From Aeromicrobium sp. A1-2 (lineage in GTDB: Bacteria; Actinomycetota; Actinomycetes; Propionibacteriales; Nocardioidaceae), in contig NZ_CP027482.1 of the NCBI RefSeq assembly GCF_003443875.1, forward strand, positions 2,046,001 through 2,110,000: a DNA stretch of 64,000 bases. Reading direction: 5' to 3'. Both the position numbers and the translations under genes were made by a program. The notes beneath the pieces are model-generated. The model did no database searches and was not told where the DNA came from. It was given only the letters and a program-made list of their open reading frames with translations. This document shows positions 20,618-28,836 of the stretch, piece by piece (position 1 is the stretch's first letter; each line of letters starts with the position of its first letter).

Positions 20618-21819
20618 AACGTGCTCCGCACGAGGCTGGCCCGCTGGGCGCGCTGGTGCACGGCCGGCAACGCCGCCAGGAGTCGGTCGACGTCGGCCTC
20701 GGTCGACGTGTGGCCGAGGCTGAACCGCAACGACCCGCGTGCCGCGACATCGTCGTAGCCCATCGCCAGGAGGACATGGCTCGGCTGGGGTACACCGGCA
20801 GCGCACGCCGAACCGGTCGAGCACTCGATGCCCTGGGCGTCGAGCAGCATCAGCATCGCGTCGCCCTCGCATCCCGGAAATGTCACATGGGCGATGTTGG
20901 GCAGCCGGTGCTCGGGGCCGGTCCCGTGGTCACCGTTGACGATGGCATCCGGGATGACCCGCATGATGCCCTCGACGAGCCGCCGCCGCAGACCCTCGAT
21001 GCGTTCCACGGTCTCGGCCTGACGCCCGACCGTGACGTCGACCGCGGCCGCGAACGCGGCGATCAGCGGGACGCTGACCGTGCCGGACCTCAGGTCGCGC
21101 TCCTGCCCGCCGCCGTGCAGGAGCGGGGTCGCGTCGATCTCCCGGCGGATCAGCAGGGCGCCGACGCCGACGGGTCCGCCGAGCTTGTGCGCCGTGATCG
21201 TCATGGCGTCGAGTCGGCTGGCCGCGAAGTCGAGCGGCAGGTAGCCGGCCGCCTGCACGGCGTCGCTGTGCACCGGGATGTCGTGCGCCCTGGCGATCTC
21301 CACAACATCGGCGATCGGCTGGATCGTGCCCATCTCGTTGTTGGCCCACATCGTGGTGATGGCCGAGACCGTCGACGGATCCCGCTCGACGCTGGCTCGC
21401 AGCTCGTCGACCTGGATGCGCCCCGCGACGTCGACCGGCGTCATGTCGATCTCGGCGCCCTCGTGCTTGGCCAGCCAGGTGACCGGGTCGAGCAGCGCGT
21501 GGTGCTCGATCGAGCTGAAGATGATCCGGTTGCGTGCGGCATCCTGGGCCAGTCGGGACCAGTACAGGCCCTTGATGGCCAGGTTGTTGGCCTCGGTGCC
21601 GCCGGAGCAGAACACGACCTCGCTGGGCCGGGCACCGAAGCGCTCGGCGATCAGCTCGCGAGCCTCCTCGACGGTGCGGCGGGCGGCGCGGCCCGAGGCA
21701 TGCAGCGACGAGGCGTTGCCCGTCAGCGCGAGCTGTTCGGTCATCGCAGCGATCGCCTCCGGGACCATGGGCGTGGTCGCCGCATGGTCGAGGTAGACCG
21801 TGCCGTCAGAGTCGTTCAT
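20614..21819 (-). CDS. Cysteine desulfurase (IscS/NifS type), mnmA-linked
   Basis: 401 residues, class V PLP enzyme. The PLP lysine is in [12 protein letters not shown] and the persulfide cysteine in [21 protein letters not shown] at the start is diagnostic. It releases sulfur from cysteine as an enzyme persulfide for Fe-S clusters and tRNA thiolation. Direct GTGA coupling to mnmA implies delivery to tRNA 2-thiouridine. A second, distinct desulfurase (23243-24379) is coupled to nadC in this same window. Confidence 0.93.
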   Translation of the reverse strand: MNDSDGTVYLDHAATTPMVPEAIAAMTEQLALTGNASSLHASGRAARRTVEEARELIAERFGARPSEVVFCSGGTEANNLAIKGLYWSRLAQDAARNRIIFSSIEHHALLDPVTWLAKHEGAEIDMTPVDVAGRIQVDELRASVERDPSTVSAITTMWANNEMGTIQPIADVVEIARAHDIPVHSDAVQAAGYLPLDFAASRLDAMTITAHKLGGPVGVGALLIRREIDATPLLHGGGQERDLRSGTVSVPLIAAFAAAVDVTVGRQAETVERIEGLRRRLVEGIMRVIPDAIVNGDHGTGPEHRLPNIAHVTFPGCEGDAMLMLLDAQGIECSTGSACAAGVPQPSHVLLAMGYDDVAARGSLRFSLGHTSTEADVDRLLAALPAVHQRAQRASLVRSTL

Positions 21820-21840
21820 CGCTCAACAATCGTAGCCCGC

Positions 21841-21860
21841 CCCCGGTGACGTCACCGGGG
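21841..21860. promoter_or_regulatory. Perfect 20-bp palindrome in divergent promoter
   Basis: CCCCGGTGAC followed immediately by its exact reverse complement forms a spacer-free 20-bp palindrome with a TGACGTCA core. It lies 22 bp from the desulfurase start and 51 bp from the aminotransferase start, in the 91-bp divergent gap. A transcription-factor site is likely; a hairpin in RNA would have no loop. Confidence 0.55.
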
Positions 21861-21910
21861 CCGTCTCGCCGCGGCACGTGCCCGGGGCGCTGCGTCCTAC
21901 CATCGGAGTC

Positions 21911-23233
21911 ATGAGCAGCCGGACGTACGACCTCGACCGTGCCCACGTGTTCCACTCCTGGTCAGCCCAGGCCGAGATCACGCCGATGGTGATCACAGGG
22001 GCCCAGGACAGCGAGATCTGGGACGAGGACGGCAACCGCTATCTGGACTTCTCCAGCCAGCTGGTCTTCACCAACATCGGGCACGGGCACCCCAAGGTCG
22101 TCGCAGCGATCCAGGAGCAGGCGGCCCGGCTCTGCACGATCTCGCCGGTGCACGCCAACGAGCACCGCTCCGAGGCAGCCCGAATGATCGCCGAGCGCAC
22201 CCCGGCGGGACTGGACAAAGTCTTCTTCACCAACGGAGGCGCCGAGGCCGTGGAGCACGCGGTACGGATGGCCCGGCTGCACACCGGCCGGCACAAGATC
22301 ATGTCGACGTATCGCTCGTACCACGGAGGCACCCACACCGCCGTCAACGTGACAGGAGATCCACGGCGCTGGGCCAGCGACACCGCGACGGCCGGCACCG
22401 TGCACTTCTTCGGACCGTTCCTGTATCGCTCGGAGTTCCACGCCAAGACTCAACAGGAGGAGTGCGAGCGCGCCCTTCAGCACCTCCGGCACACGATCGA
22501 GCACGAGGGACCCGCCACGATCGCGGCCATCATCCTGGAGACCGTGCCGGGCGGGTCGGGCATCATGGTGCCCCCTCCGGGCTATCTCGCCGGGGTGCGG
22601 AGCCTGTGCGACGAGCACGGCATCCTGTTGATCGCCGACGAGGTCATGTGCGGGTTCGGTCGCACCGGTGCGTGGTTCGCCCTCGACCACTACGACGTCG
22701 TCCCCGACCTGATCACGTTCGCCAAGGGGGTCAACTCCGGCTATGTCCCGCTGGGTGGTGTCGTCATCAGCGAACCGATTGCCCGGACCTTCGCCCATCG
22801 CGCCTATCCGGGTGGCCTGACCTACTCCGGGCACCCGCTCGCCGCCGCAGCAGCTGTTGCGACCATGACCGCGATGGAGGACGAAGGCATCGTCCGAAAC
22901 GCCGCCCGGCTCGGCACCGACCTGATCGGACCGAGGCTCGCGGAGATCGCCGACCGGCACGCGTGCGTCGGCGAGGTGCGCGGGCTGGGCGTGTTCTGGG
23001 CGCTCGAGCTGGTCGCCGATCCCGTGACCCGCGCGCCACTTGCGCCGTACGGCGGGAGCAGCCCGGCGATGAGCGAGATCCTCGCGTCGTGCAGGCAGGC
23101 CGGCCTGTTGCCGTTCGCCAACTTCAACCGCATCCACGTGGTGCCACCGTGCAACATCAGTGACGACGACGCCCGGCGCGGACTGGCGATCCTCGACGAC
23201 GCGCTGACGCTGGGCGACCGCCACGTGAAGTGA
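21911..23233 (+). CDS. Class III (aspartate family) aminotransferase
   Basis: 440 residues from MSSRTYDLDRAHVFHSW. Fold-type I PLP transaminase: YLDFSSQLVFTNIGHGHP, GGAEAVEHA, YHGGTHTA, the PLP-binding ADEVMCGFGRTG and Lys in ITFAKGVNSGYVPLGG. The HSWSAQ-type N-terminus resembles beta-alanine/taurine:pyruvate transaminases, but the substrate is not certain. Single gene, divergent from the desulfurase across a palindrome, converging with the NAD-linked desulfurase. Confidence 0.85.
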   Translation: MSSRTYDLDRAHVFHSWSAQAEITPMVITGAQDSEIWDEDGNRYLDFSSQLVFTNIGHGHPKVVAAIQEQAARLCTISPVHANEHRSEAARMIAERTPAGLDKVFFTNGGAEAVEHAVRMARLHTGRHKIMSTYRSYHGGTHTAVNVTGDPRRWASDTATAGTVHFFGPFLYRSEFHAKTQQEECERALQHLRHTIEHEGPATIAAIILETVPGGSGIMVPPPGYLAGVRSLCDEHGILLIADEVMCGFGRTGAWFALDHYDVVPDLITFAKGVNSGYVPLGGVVISEPIARTFAHRAYPGGLTYSGHPLAAAAAVATMTAMEDEGIVRNAARLGTDLIGPRLAEIADRHACVGEVRGLGVFWALELVADPVTRAPLAPYGGSSPAMSEILASCRQAGLLPFANFNRIHVVPPCNISDDDARRGLAILDDALTLGDRHVK

Positions 23234-23242
23234 CCGGTGCGG

Positions 23243-24379
23243 TCAGGACGGACGGGCGCCCCGACCGCTGACGACGCCCACCGCACGGATCAGCTCGGTC
23301 GCGGCGGTGTCGAGATCGTCCGCCGTTGTCGTCCGCCCGAAGGTGAAGCGCACCGCGGTCTGCGCCACCTCGGCGGGCAGACCCATCGCGGTCAGCACGT
23401 GCGAAGGCTCGTCACTGCCGGCAGCGCAGGCCGAGCCGCTCGAGCACACGACACCGTGCGCCTCGAGCTCGAGCAGGATCGTCTCGCCGTTGGTGCCGGG
23501 GAACACGAATGACGCGCTGCCCGGCAGCCGATGGTGTCGGTCCCCCGTCAGGATCGAGCCGGGCACCTCGGCGAGCACCCGGTCGATGAACGCGTCACGC
23601 CGGGCGACGACCTCGTCGTTGGCACCACCGGCCAGCCGCAGCGCCGCAGCCATGCCGACCGCAGCGGCGACGTTCTCGGTGCCGGACCGGCGGCCCGACT
23701 CCTGGCCGCCGCCATGGATCAACGGCTCGAGCCGGGTGCCGCGGGCGACGTAGAGGATGCCGATGCCCTTGGGCGCCCCGAGCTTGTGTCCCGAGATGCT
23801 CATGGCCTGGATGCCGAGCCGCGTGACGTCGAGGTCGAGCCAGCCGGCCGCCTGCACCGCGTCGGTGTGGAACGGCACGCCTCGCTCCGCGGCGATCCGG
23901 CTCAGCGTCTCGATCTGCTGGATCGTGCCGACCTCGTTGTTGGCGTACTGGATGCTGACCAGCGTGGTGTCATCACGAAGCGCAGCAGTCAGGGACTCGG
24001 GTTGCACCATGCCGCGGTGATCCACGTCGAGCACCGTGACCTCGTGGCCGAGGCGACCCAGGAACTCGGCCGACTCCAGCACCGCGGGGTGCTCGATCGC
24101 CGACACGATGACACGCCTGCCCCGTGGTGCCGCGAGGGCGATGCCCTTGGTCGCAGCGTTGTCTGACTCGGTGCCACCGGACGTGAACGTGATCTCCGAG
24201 GCGCGGGCGCCGAGCGCCTGCGCGATGTCGGCCCGTGCCTGCTCGATCGCGCGCCGCGCGGACTCGCCGACCTCGTGGTGGCTCGAAGGATTACCGAAGT
24301 CGGGCCCGAGGTAGGGCCACATCGCCTCCAGCACCTCTCGCTTGACCGGGGTCGTCGCCGCCTCGTCGAGGTAGATCAC
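23243..24379 (-). CDS. Cysteine desulfurase, NAD-operon copy
   Basis: 378 residues starting at a GTG (24379) inside the nadC stop (GTGA overlap). Starts VIYLDEAATTPVKREV. PLP lysine in SISGHKLGAPKG, persulfide cysteine in CSSGSACAAGSDEPSHVL. Co-transcription with nadABC is best explained by supply of sulfur for the oxygen-sensitive 4Fe-4S cluster of NadA, as known for NifS-like proteins in other nad operons. It differs clearly from the mnmA-linked copy. Confidence 0.9.
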   Translation of the reverse strand: MIYLDEAATTPVKREVLEAMWPYLGPDFGNPSSHHEVGESARRAIEQARADIAQALGARASEITFTSGGTESDNAATKGIALAAPRGRRVIVSAIEHPAVLESAEFLGRLGHEVTVLDVDHRGMVQPESLTAALRDDTTLVSIQYANNEVGTIQQIETLSRIAAERGVPFHTDAVQAAGWLDLDVTRLGIQAMSISGHKLGAPKGIGILYVARGTRLEPLIHGGGQESGRRSGTENVAAAVGMAAALRLAGGANDEVVARRDAFIDRVLAEVPGSILTGDRHHRLPGSASFVFPGTNGETILLELEAHGVVCSSGSACAAGSDEPSHVLTAMGLPAEVAQTAVRFTFGRTTTADDLDTAATELIRAVGVVSGRGARPS

Positions 24380-25218
24380 GAGACTGTGATGTCGAGCCCG
24401 AGGTCGAGCGCCCGGACGCTGTGGGTCAACGCGCCGACCGAGATGACATCGACTCCGGTGCGGGCGATCTCCCCGATCGTGTCGAGCGTGACACCTCCGC
24501 TGGCCTCGACCAGTGCGCGTCCGTCGATCTTCGCGATGCCGGCACGCAGATCGTCGAGGCTGAAGTTGTCCAGCATGATCGTGCCGGCGGCGCCCGACTC
24601 CAGCACCGCGTCGAGCTGGTCGAGACGGTCGACCTCGACCTCGATGTGCGTCGTGTGCGGGAGATCGAGGCGGGCCTGACGCAGCGCCGCGGTGACGTCG
24701 GGGATCACCGCGAGGTGGTTGTCCTTGGCCATGACGGCATCCGACAGCGAGTAGCGGTGGTTGTGCCCGCCGCCGCACCGTACGGCGTGCCGTTCCAGCG
24801 CACGCAGCCCCGGCGTGGTCTTGCGGGTGTCGACGACGCGAGCACCGGTGCCGGCAACCGCCATCACATATGTCGCGGTCAGTGTCGCAATGCCGGTCAT
24901 GCGTTGCACCAGGTTGAGCGCGACCCGCTCGGCCTGCAGGACCCAACGCGCGGGCCCGACGACGCGGGCCAGCACGGCGCCGCGCTCGAAGTGGTCACCG
25001 TCTGCCACCTGCAGCGTCACCGTGACGGACGGGTCGAGCGTCGTCATCGCTACCTCGAACACGTCGGCGCCCGCGAAGACGCCCGGCTCCCGGGCGACCA
25101 GGTCGGCATGCGCCACGGCGGACTCCGGCACGAGCGTCTGCGAGGTCAGGTCACCGAAGGGTGCGTCCTCCTCCAGCGCCATGTCGACGACCCGCTGGAC
25201 GTGTCGGCGTTCAAGCAT
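24376..25218 (-). CDS. nadC: Quinolinate phosphoribosyltransferase (NadC)
   Basis: 280 residues from MLERRHVQRVVD. Converts quinolinate and PRPP to nicotinate mononucleotide. Landmarks: EEDAPFGDLTS, ERVALNLVQRMTGIAT, DTRKTTPGLR, the catalytic GGGHNHRYSLSDAVMAKDNH and VEASGGVTLDT. Starts within the nadB stop region (8-nt overlap) and is followed by a GTGA-coupled desulfurase. Confidence 0.95.
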   Translation of the reverse strand: MLERRHVQRVVDMALEEDAPFGDLTSQTLVPESAVAHADLVAREPGVFAGADVFEVAMTTLDPSVTVTLQVADGDHFERGAVLARVVGPARWVLQAERVALNLVQRMTGIATLTATYVMAVAGTGARVVDTRKTTPGLRALERHAVRCGGGHNHRYSLSDAVMAKDNHLAVIPDVTAALRQARLDLPHTTHIEVEVDRLDQLDAVLESGAAGTIMLDNFSLDDLRAGIAKIDGRALVEASGGVTLDTIGEIARTGVDVISVGALTHSVRALDLGLDITVS

Positions 25219-26767
25219 GTGCGCTCCAGTGCGTCGAAGGACGTGCCGCGATGCCCGAGTGCGTCGCCTGAGCGCGATCGGTCTCGGGGAAGTCGGTCCG
25301 GTAGTGACCGCCGCGGGACTCCCGGCGGGCCAGGGCGCTGGCCACGACGGCCCGAGCGACCACGAGCAGGTTGGCGTCCTCGGCGGACTTGGCATCCGTG
25401 ACGTCGGGCGACTTCCATCGCTTGAGCTCGGCCACGGCCTGCTCGAGATCGGTCCCGCTGCGCGCCAGACCGGCGGCGTCCCACATGAGCTGCTGCAGGT
25501 CGGAGCGGCTCACGTCGAGCGCATCGGGATCGTCCGACAGGTCGAGATCGAGCGACTCCTGCCACTGGTCGTCGAACGTCACGAGCGGACGTGGTTCGGT
25601 GAGTGCCTCGATGACCCGGGTGCCGTAGACAGCGCCTTCGAGCAGCGAGTTGGAGGCCAACCGGTTGGCTCCGTGCAGGCCGTTGCAGGCGACCTCGCCG
25701 ATCGCGTACAGGCCGGGGATCGACGTGCGTCCCCACTCGTCGGTGCGGATCCCGCCCATGTAGTAGTGCGCGGCCGGCGTCACCGGGATCGGCACCTCGC
25801 CCCAGTCGAAGCCCTGGGCGCGGCACGCCGCGTCGATGTTGGGGAAGCGGCGGGCCAGGAACTCCGCGCCCAGCGCGGTGGCGTCCAGACGTACCGAGAC
25901 CCCCGGCTGCCGGGCCATCTGCTGCGCAATGCCGCGGGCCACCACGTCACGGGGGGCCAGCTCGGCGTCGGGGTGCACCTCGAGCATGAAGCGCTTGCCG
26001 TCGGCATCGATCAGGACGGCACCCTCACCGCGTACGGCCTCCGAGACCAGGAAGTTGCCCGGGGCATCGAGCGATGTGGGGTGGAACTGGTAGAACTCCA
26101 GGTCGGCCGCCGTAGCGCCTGCGCGCAGGGCCATGCCGAGCCCGTCGGCGGTCGCCACCTCCGGGTTGGTCGTGTACGGGAACAGCTGCCCGGCTCCCCC
26201 CGTTGCGAGGATCACGACATCGGCCCTGAGCTCCTCGCCGTCGAGGAGCGTGACCCCGACACACTCGCCGGACTCGATCACCAGGTCCGTCACGGTGGTC
26301 TGCTCGCGGACCGCGACGGCGCTCTCGCGGATGCGGTCGATCAGCGCGTACGCGATGCCCGCGCCGGTCGCGTCACCGCCGGCGTGCAGGATACGGGCGT
26401 ACGCGTGCGCTGCCTCGAGTCCGTGCGACAGCTCACCATCGTGGCGGTCGAAAGCCACACCACGGGCGATCAGCTCGTCGATCGCCTCGGGACCCTCGTC
26501 ACACAGGATGCGAACGCTGTCCTCGTCGCTGATGCCGGCGCCCGCCACCATCGTGTCGGTGACGTGCGACTCCACGGTGTCGCCGAGCTTGGGCGCGCCC
26601 GGATCGGACATCTCGTCGATGACCACTGCGACGCCCCCCTGGGCGTAGCGGGTGTTGCTCTGCGCGAGGTCCGCCTTGGTCAGCAGCGTGACGTCGTACG
26701 TGCCGACCGCCTCGAGCGCTGCCGTCATGCCGGCCACACCGCTGCCGACGACGATGATGCTGGTCAT
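25211..26767 (-). CDS. nadB: L-aspartate oxidase (NadB)
   Basis: 518 residues from MTSIIVVGSG. FAD protein of the succinate dehydrogenase/fumarate reductase family that makes iminoaspartate. The dinucleotide fold GSGVAGMTAALEA, SNTRYAQGGVAV, EFYQFHPTSL, HYYMGGIRTDEWGRTS and GANRLASNSLLEG are all typical. Follows nadA with an 8-bp gap. The ~57-residue upstream extension lies within nadA and is not coding for NadB. Confidence 0.95.
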   Translation of the reverse strand: MTSIIVVGSGVAGMTAALEAVGTYDVTLLTKADLAQSNTRYAQGGVAVVIDEMSDPGAPKLGDTVESHVTDTMVAGAGISDEDSVRILCDEGPEAIDELIARGVAFDRHDGELSHGLEAAHAYARILHAGGDATGAGIAYALIDRIRESAVAVREQTTVTDLVIESGECVGVTLLDGEELRADVVILATGGAGQLFPYTTNPEVATADGLGMALRAGATAADLEFYQFHPTSLDAPGNFLVSEAVRGEGAVLIDADGKRFMLEVHPDAELAPRDVVARGIAQQMARQPGVSVRLDATALGAEFLARRFPNIDAACRAQGFDWGEVPIPVTPAAHYYMGGIRTDEWGRTSIPGLYAIGEVACNGLHGANRLASNSLLEGAVYGTRVIEALTEPRPLVTFDDQWQESLDLDLSDDPDALDVSRSDLQQLMWDAAGLARSGTDLEQAVAELKRWKSPDVTDAKSAEDANLLVVARAVVASALARRESRGGHYRTDFPETDRAQATHSGIAARPSTHWSAHA

Positions 26768-26775
26768 CTGGTTCC

Positions 26776-28029
26776 TTACTTCGGGGGCGCGGCGAGCATC
26801 CGCTCGAGCGCGACCTTGGCGTCGGTGGCAATGTCCTGGGGGACGATGATCTCGTTGCGGATCTCGCCGGCGACCAGGCCGTCGAGGGTCCACGCGAGGT
26901 AGCCGGGGTGGATGCGGTACATCGTCGAGCACGGGCACACGACGGGGTCGAGGCAGAAGATCGTCCGGTCGGGGAACTCCGCCGCGAGCCGGTTGACCAT
27001 GTTGACCTCGGTGCCGATCGCGATCGTGTCACCGGGCTCGGAGGCGATGACGTACTTGCGGATCGCGTCGGTCGAGCCGGCGGCGTCGGCGGCGTCGACG
27101 ACCGGCATGGGGCTCTCGGGGTGCACGATGACCTTGACGCCGGGGTGCTCGGCTCGCGCCTGGTCGATCTGCGCGACCGTGAAGCGCTTGTGCACCGAGC
27201 AGAACCCGTGCCACAGGATGACCTTGGCGTCATCGAGCTCGGCCTCGGTGCTGCCGCCCAGGGGTTTGCGGGGATTCCACATCGGCATCTGCTCGAGCGG
27301 GATGCCCATGGCCTTGGCGGTGTTGCGGCCCAGGTGCTGGTCGGGGAAGAAGAGCACCCGCTGGCCACGCTCGAAGGCCCACTCCAGGACCGTCGCGGCA
27401 TTCGACGAGGTGCACACGATGCCACCGTGCTTGCCGCAGAAGGCCTTGAGCGCTGCCGAAGAGTTCATGTACGTCACCGGGATCACCGGCTGCTTGCCGT
27501 CGACGTCTTCCGTGCCATAGACCGATGTGAGCTCCTCCCAGCACGCCTCGACCGAGTCCTCGTCGGCCATGTCGGCCATCGAGCAGCCAGCCGCGAGGTT
27601 GGGCAGGATGACGTGCTGCTCGGGCCGGGCCAAGATGTCGGCTGTCTCAGCCATGAAGTGCACGCCGCAGAACACGATCGTGTCGGCGTCGGGCTTGGTC
27701 AGCGCCGCATTGGCGAGCTGGAAGGAGTCGCCCACGAAGTCGGCGTACTGGATGACCTCGTCGCGCTGGTAGAAGTGCCCGAGGATCACCAGCCGCTCGC
27801 CGAGGGTCTCCTTGGCAGCGCGGATCCGCTCGTGCAGCTCGTCGTCGCTCATCCGCTGGTACTCGGCGGGCAGCTGGCCGGGGCGCACGACCGGCTCGGG
27901 CATCACATCGTCCTCGGAGCATCCCGGCCCGTAGCCGGGGACCGTGTCGAACTCCCACGGGCCCTTGGTCAGCTCGACATCGCAGCTCGCGGCGGGTGCC
28001 GCAACGATCAGGTCGTTGATGGAGGTCAT
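26776..28029 (-). CDS. nadA: Quinolinate synthase (NadA)
   Basis: 417 residues, the long actinobacterial type. Condenses iminoaspartate with dihydroxyacetone phosphate using a 4Fe-4S cluster. GHFYQRDEVIQYADFVGDS, FCGVHFMAETA, GGIVCTSSNA, HPESPM and the final CPCSTMYRIHP (third cluster cysteine) are visible. The ATG overlaps the nrtR stop by 4 nt, so regulator and biosynthesis are coupled. Confidence 0.96.
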   Translation of the reverse strand: MTSINDLIVAAPAASCDVELTKGPWEFDTVPGYGPGCSEDDVMPEPVVRPGQLPAEYQRMSDDELHERIRAAKETLGERLVILGHFYQRDEVIQYADFVGDSFQLANAALTKPDADTIVFCGVHFMAETADILARPEQHVILPNLAAGCSMADMADEDSVEACWEELTSVYGTEDVDGKQPVIPVTYMNSSAALKAFCGKHGGIVCTSSNAATVLEWAFERGQRVLFFPDQHLGRNTAKAMGIPLEQMPMWNPRKPLGGSTEAELDDAKVILWHGFCSVHKRFTVAQIDQARAEHPGVKVIVHPESPMPVVDAADAAGSTDAIRKYVIASEPGDTIAIGTEVNMVNRLAAEFPDRTIFCLDPVVCPCSTMYRIHPGYLAWTLDGLVAGEIRNEIIVPQDIATDAKVALERMLAAPPK

Positions 28030-28718
28030 CTGCGCTCCTCTGGGGCGGTTGACGGAGGTCCTGCTTCGAATCGGAACAGGGCCGGCGGCCGGTGGCTCGT
28101 GCCCTGAAGGCACGTCCCGGTCGGGACGAGGGTCTTGCTGGCCAACGCCTGGCGGCGGAAGTTGGCCGGGTCGAGCGGCGTGCGCAGGACCGCCTCGTGC
28201 ACCGATCGCAGCTCGGCGAGGGTGAACTCGGCGGGCAGGAACGCGTGCGCGATGGGCGTGTAGGTGATCTTTGCCCGCAGCCGGGCGAGTGCGTAGCGGA
28301 CGATCTCGCTGTGGTCGAACGCCAGAACGGGGAGCTCGTCGGCGACGAACCACTCCACGTTGGGGCCGACGACGGCTCGGGCGATCTCGTCGGGTCGTAC
28401 CAGCGCCCAGTAGACGATCGAGACGACACGGTCGTCGGGCGAGCGGTCCAGGCTGCCGAAGGCGTACAACTGCTCGAGATAGCCCGGCTCCAGACCCGTC
28501 GTGCGCTGCAGTGTGTGCGAGGCAGAGCTCGCGAGGTCGTCGTCGCTCTCCAGCGGGCCGCCGGGCAGGGCCCACCGCCCTTGATACGGCTCGCGGATGC
28601 GGCGGACGAGCGGCAGCCACAACGTCATGAGGCCGGTCTCGGGGTGCGGGCGGAGCGCGAAGATCACGGTCGAGACCGCGAGCGAGACCCGCTGGTCGAT
28701 CGCCGTGTGCATCGTCAC
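28026..28718 (-). CDS. nrtR: NrtR, NUDIX-type transcriptional regulator of NAD synthesis
   Basis: 230 residues. The N-terminal NUDIX-like domain (about 10-140: VSTVIFAL, GRWALPGGPLESDDDL) has a degenerate NUDIX box, as expected for a sensor rather than a hydrolase. The C-terminal part (about 150-215: FTLAELRSVHEAVL, DPANFRRQALA) is the winged-helix DNA-binding domain of NrtR. NrtR proteins sense ADP-ribose and repress NAD genes. It is the first gene before nadA-nadB-nadC-desulfurase, and repeats overlap the promoter just upstream, so autoregulation is likely. Confidence 0.88.
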   Translation of the reverse strand: MTMHTAIDQRVSLAVSTVIFALRPHPETGLMTLWLPLVRRIREPYQGRWALPGGPLESDDDLASSASHTLQRTTGLEPGYLEQLYAFGSLDRSPDDRVVSIVYWALVRPDEIARAVVGPNVEWFVADELPVLAFDHSEIVRYALARLRAKITYTPIAHAFLPAEFTLAELRSVHEAVLRTPLDPANFRRQALASKTLVPTGTCLQGTSHRPPALFRFEAGPPSTAPEERR

Positions 28719-28742
28719 GATCCAGGGCCTCCACGCTTGTTC

Positions 28743-28799
28743 GACTTAAGGTTGATCTGACTCTAAGGTCACTCTAACGGCCACTTAAAGTCACGTCAA
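28743..28799 (-). promoter_or_regulatory. Promoter of nad operon with NrtR-candidate repeats
   Basis: On the minus strand TTGACG (28794-28799) and TAGAGT (28771-28776) are 17 bases apart. Four related half-sites overlap or follow it (given on the plus strand): GACTTAAGG at 28743, GACTCTAAGG at 28759, CACTCTAACGG at 28770 and CACTTAAAG at 28782. This cluster, found only here, is the likely NrtR operator. The promoter spacing is seen; the protein-site link is inferred. Confidence 0.6.
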
Positions 28800-28836
28800 C
28801 CCTAACCCGGGTTCACATTTCGTCGGAAGTCGTTCG

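Noticed and set aside
24380-24946. N-terminal extension of the NAD-operon desulfurase
   Set aside because: Runs through nadC in another frame; the GTG at 24379 begins the conserved YLDEAATTP.
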